Below the pieces are notes generated by a model. That model was given only the letters and a program-made list of their open reading frames with translations, did no database searches and was not told the DNA's origin. From Rhizophagus clarus (Eukaryota > Glomeromycota > Glomeromycetes > Glomerales > Glomeraceae), in the NCBI GenBank assembly GCA_015698045.1, contig BLAL01000197.1:1488001-1552000 (forward strand): a stretch of 64,000 nt of DNA. Reading direction: 5' to 3'. How positions within the stretch are numbered: the first letter of the stretch is position 1; each line of letters opens with the position of its first letter. Both the position numbers and the translations under genes were made by a program. Shown one piece after another: positions 61,131 through 64,000 of this stretch.

Positions 61131-64000
61131 ATGTCGACAATCGAGAAGCAGGCTATTGATTTCGACGAAGATATTGATTGGTTAGAAAAAGCGGTTGAAA
61201 AAAAATATATCAAATATTATGATCATTCCGATTTTACTAATATAAAAGAATTGAAAGAAAGTAGTTCAGTCGGAACAATATTTAAAGCAAACTGGAAAGA
61301 AACAGATACTCTTTTGGTGGTGAAAACTCCATCTAAATTGACCGTTAAAGAAATCGTAAATGAGGTCAGTATCATAAATTATAATTTTTTTCGTTTTTTT
61401 TTTTAAAAAAAAAAAAATTGATAAAAATTTTACTATGTTTAATTATTTTATGTTATACTAGCTTAAAATGCAACTAGAAGTTGATTTTCATGCGAGCGTT
61501 CTACGATTTTATGGAATTTCAAAATTTCAACTTCAGTATTCACTAGTTTTAGAATACGCGGATGGTGGGTCATTATATTCTTACTTAAATGAGAATTTCA
61601 AAAACCTTGAATGGGATGATAAATATCGTTTAGCATTCCAACTTGCAAGTGCTGTGGAATGTATTCATAGTAAAGACATAATCCATAGTGATCTGGTAAT
61701 GTACATAATTATCAAACATTTACTTTAATTAATACAAATAAATTAAATTTACTAATCTTTATTTATCTTCAGCACGCACAAAATGTATTGGTACATAAAA
61801 ATACTATTAAACTCGCAGATTTTGGTTTATCTAAAAAATCGAATATTGCATCAGATAATCCTAATGATGTACTTGGCTTACTACCTTATATAGACCCAAA
61901 ATATTTGAATAATATATGTGTCAAAGATGGAAGTGAACTCTATGTAGTAGATTTCAAATCGGATATATATAGTATTGGAGTTCTTTTCTGGCAAATATCG
62001 AGTGGACGTAGACCGTTTAGTGATTCACCACTATATGATTTAAGCTTAGCTTTTCATATATTAGAAGGAAATAGAGAAGAAATTATTGAAGATACGCCTA
62101 TCGAATATAGCAATTTATATACAGGTAAATTATTCATAATTTTACGTGAAAAAAAATTGGAATGATTTAACGTACTAAATTAATGTTCCATTTGATTAGC
62201 GTGTTGGTCAGATAATCCTGATGAAAGGCCACCCATTCAAAAGGTTGTTTTATGTCTTAAATCAATAATTTCTCAAGAAGTTAATGAAGAAATCAATTCT
62301 ATTCTTTTTACGAAAAATGACATTGAGAAAGAATCATTAAATGAAGATTTTGATCATATGGCGGACGATTTTGATGATTTAGTTATAGGTGATGATTGCC
62401 AAATTCCTGTGACAGAAGAGGATTTGGAGAGTGATTCTACACAAGATGATATGATTGAATCGATACAAGATGATGATTTAATTAAAGAAGTGCTTGATTC
62501 AACAGATAATATCGTTACGATTATTGACGAATTAATTGAACTTTCAATTAAAATACAGGATGAAATAGGTTATAATTCTAAAGATATGAATCAAATTATT
62601 AATCAATACATTTCTCATATTGATCAACCAAACAAAATTTTTGATTGGCTTATTGAAAATTTATCATCATCTCGATATATTTTTTTCCTTGGTTTTCTTT
62701 ATTATGGTGGTATTATTGTAGATAAAAATGATGATGAAGCGTTTGAACTACTTTTAAAAGCATCAGAAGATAATTATCCTATTGCTCAAATTTTTTTAAG
62801 TAAATGTTATCAAACTGGAACGGGAACCGATATTAATAATGATTTGGCAATTACTTATTTAGAAAAAGCTGCAGAAAATAATAGTATATGTGGTCAAGTT
62901 CATCTGGGTAAATTATATGAAAATGGTAATGGAGTTGTTAAAGATTTTGATAAAGCCTTTTATTGGTATCAAAAGTCGGCAGAAAATGGCAACAAATTTG
63001 CTCAATTTAATTTAGGTAGATGTTATCATTATGGCATTGGTGTTGTTAAAAATGATATTATATCGATTGAATGGTATGAAAAGTCAGCCAATCAAGGTTA
63101 TAATAATGCATTATATATTTTAGGATCATTATATGAAGCAAATAAGGATTTAAATAGAGCATTTGAATGGTATCAAAAATCAGCAGAAAATGGAAGCAAA
63201 TTTGCTCAATTTAATTTAGGCAGATATTATCAAAATGGACTAGGTGTTGAAAAAGATGATTCTGAATCATTTAAATGGTATGAAAAATCTGCTATGCAAG
63301 GATATAATAATGCGATATACACTTTAGGTTCATTATATGAAAAAGGCAGAGGGACAACTAAGAATCTTAAAAAAGCATTTGAATGGTATGAAAAAGCAGC
63401 AAAAAATGGAAATAAGTTTGCACAATTTAATGTAGGTAGATTTTATCAATACGGTATAGGCGTTATTCGAAGTGCTATTAATTCATTTAAATGGTATGAA
63501 AAATCTGCTACGCAAGGATATGTTGATGCACAATGCAAACTTGGATTCTCATACGAAAAAGGAAAAGGGACTAAAAGGGATGTAAAAAAAGCATTTGAAT
63601 GGTACGAAAAAGCAGTAAAAAGTGGAAACAAATTTGCTCAATTTAATTTAGGTAGATGTTATCATTATGGTATTGGCGTTACTAAAAACATTATTGAATC
63701 AATTATATGGTACGAAAAATCGGCCAATCAAAATTATAGTAACGCGCAATATAACCTTGGATTATTACATGAAATCGAGAAAGACATTGAAAAAGCATCT
63801 GAATGGTACAATAAAGCAGCAGAGAATGGAGATAAATTTGCACAATATAAACTTGGATTTTTAAATGAAAAAAGCAAAAATTTAGATAAAGCATTTGAAT
63901 GGTATCAAAAATCAGCAAACCCACCAAAATCCGGAAATAAAGTAGCCCAATACAATTTAGGCAAATTTTATGAAAATGGATTTGGTGTTGAAAAGGATGA
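61131..64000 (+). CDS. TKL-type protein kinase fused to Sel1-like repeats, 3' end cut by window
   Basis: Exons 61131-61364, 61462-61695, 61773-62124 and 62200-64000 (open at the edge) join in frame. The kinase domain (residues about 35-300) has VVKTP as the VAIK lysine, a degenerate glycine loop (ESSSVGTIFKANW), HSDLHAQNVLV as catalytic loop (Ser replaces Arg of HRD), DFGLSKK intact, and DPKYL in place of APE. An acidic linker follows. Then come at least nine Sel1-like repeats, such as AQFNLGRCYHYGIGVVKNDI and AFEWYQKSAENGNKFAQFNL, each about 36 residues. Such kinase-Sel1 fusions are greatly expanded in Rhizophagus. The missing Arg suggests reduced or altered activity. Signalling substrates are unknown. 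Confidence 0.92.

Overview
The window is nuclear DNA of a fungus, most likely an arbuscular mycorrhizal fungus of the Glomeromycotina (Rhizophagus-like). The evidence is very high A+T, genes with several short GT-AG introns, a complete fungal-type beta-tubulin, a TKL kinase fused to Sel1 repeats, and repeated coiled-coil gene relics of a kind I associate with Rhizophagus. The last point is recognition from memory, not a search. No prokaryotic feature is present.

Layout. 1-517 holds the start of a polyprenol reductase-like gene (minus, runs off the left edge). 0.5-9.7 kb is accessory DNA: a minisatellite split by a small TA-flanked inverted-repeat element, decayed coiled-coil/nuclease-like genes, and a cytochrome P450 relic. 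10.3-24.8 kb is a compact housekeeping block: a double-domain GSTK/HCCA-isomerase-like gene, a SERINC/TMS1-like membrane protein, BCD1 (box C/D snoRNP assembly), a Sac1 phosphoinositide phosphatase, tRNA-Ala(CGC) with an intron, EMC10, TBCE and a GDP-mannose transporter (VRG4 type). Sac1, EMC10, VRG4, SERINC and polyprenol reductase all act in ER/Golgi membranes or glycosylation; TBCE and beta-tubulin (41.2-42.9 kb) both serve microtubules. I read these proximities as coincidence, not as an operon.

26.3-28.3 kb is a Fanzor/TnpB-type gene (eukaryotic relative of RNA-guided nucleases) with spliceosomal introns, intact RuvC and zinc-ribbon motifs and three in-frame TGA codons. 29-30.3 kb is a two-PH-domain coiled-coil protein; two decayed PH tails lie at 43.3-43.7 kb. 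30.3-36.3 kb is mostly non-coding, ending in a PiggyBac-like transposase tail. 36.6-39.5 kb is an intact intron-containing IS630-type DDE transposase convergent with a Cys-rich/SAM-domain gene.

44.2-55.7 kb is a transposon graveyard in extremely A+T-rich DNA: nested inverted-repeat elements, a Crypton-like tyrosine recombinase relic, a 236-bp element, a complete Tc1-like transposon with one nonsense codon, a minisatellite of about seven units, a Tigger-like element and a GC-richer island followed by an A tract that may be a non-coding RNA or retroposed copy. 55.7-57.9 kb is an apparently intact P450. Between it and 60.6 kb lie decayed copies of the P450 and of exon 1 of the 10.3-kb isomerase-like gene, in the same head-to-head order as at 7.7-10.5 kb, so a divergent P450/isomerase pair appears to have been duplicated. 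The right end is a 3'-truncated TKL-kinase/Sel1 gene.

A recurring theme is that nonsense codons in the transposon relics can each be reached by one C:G to T:A transition, and two copies of one short element differ mainly in that way.
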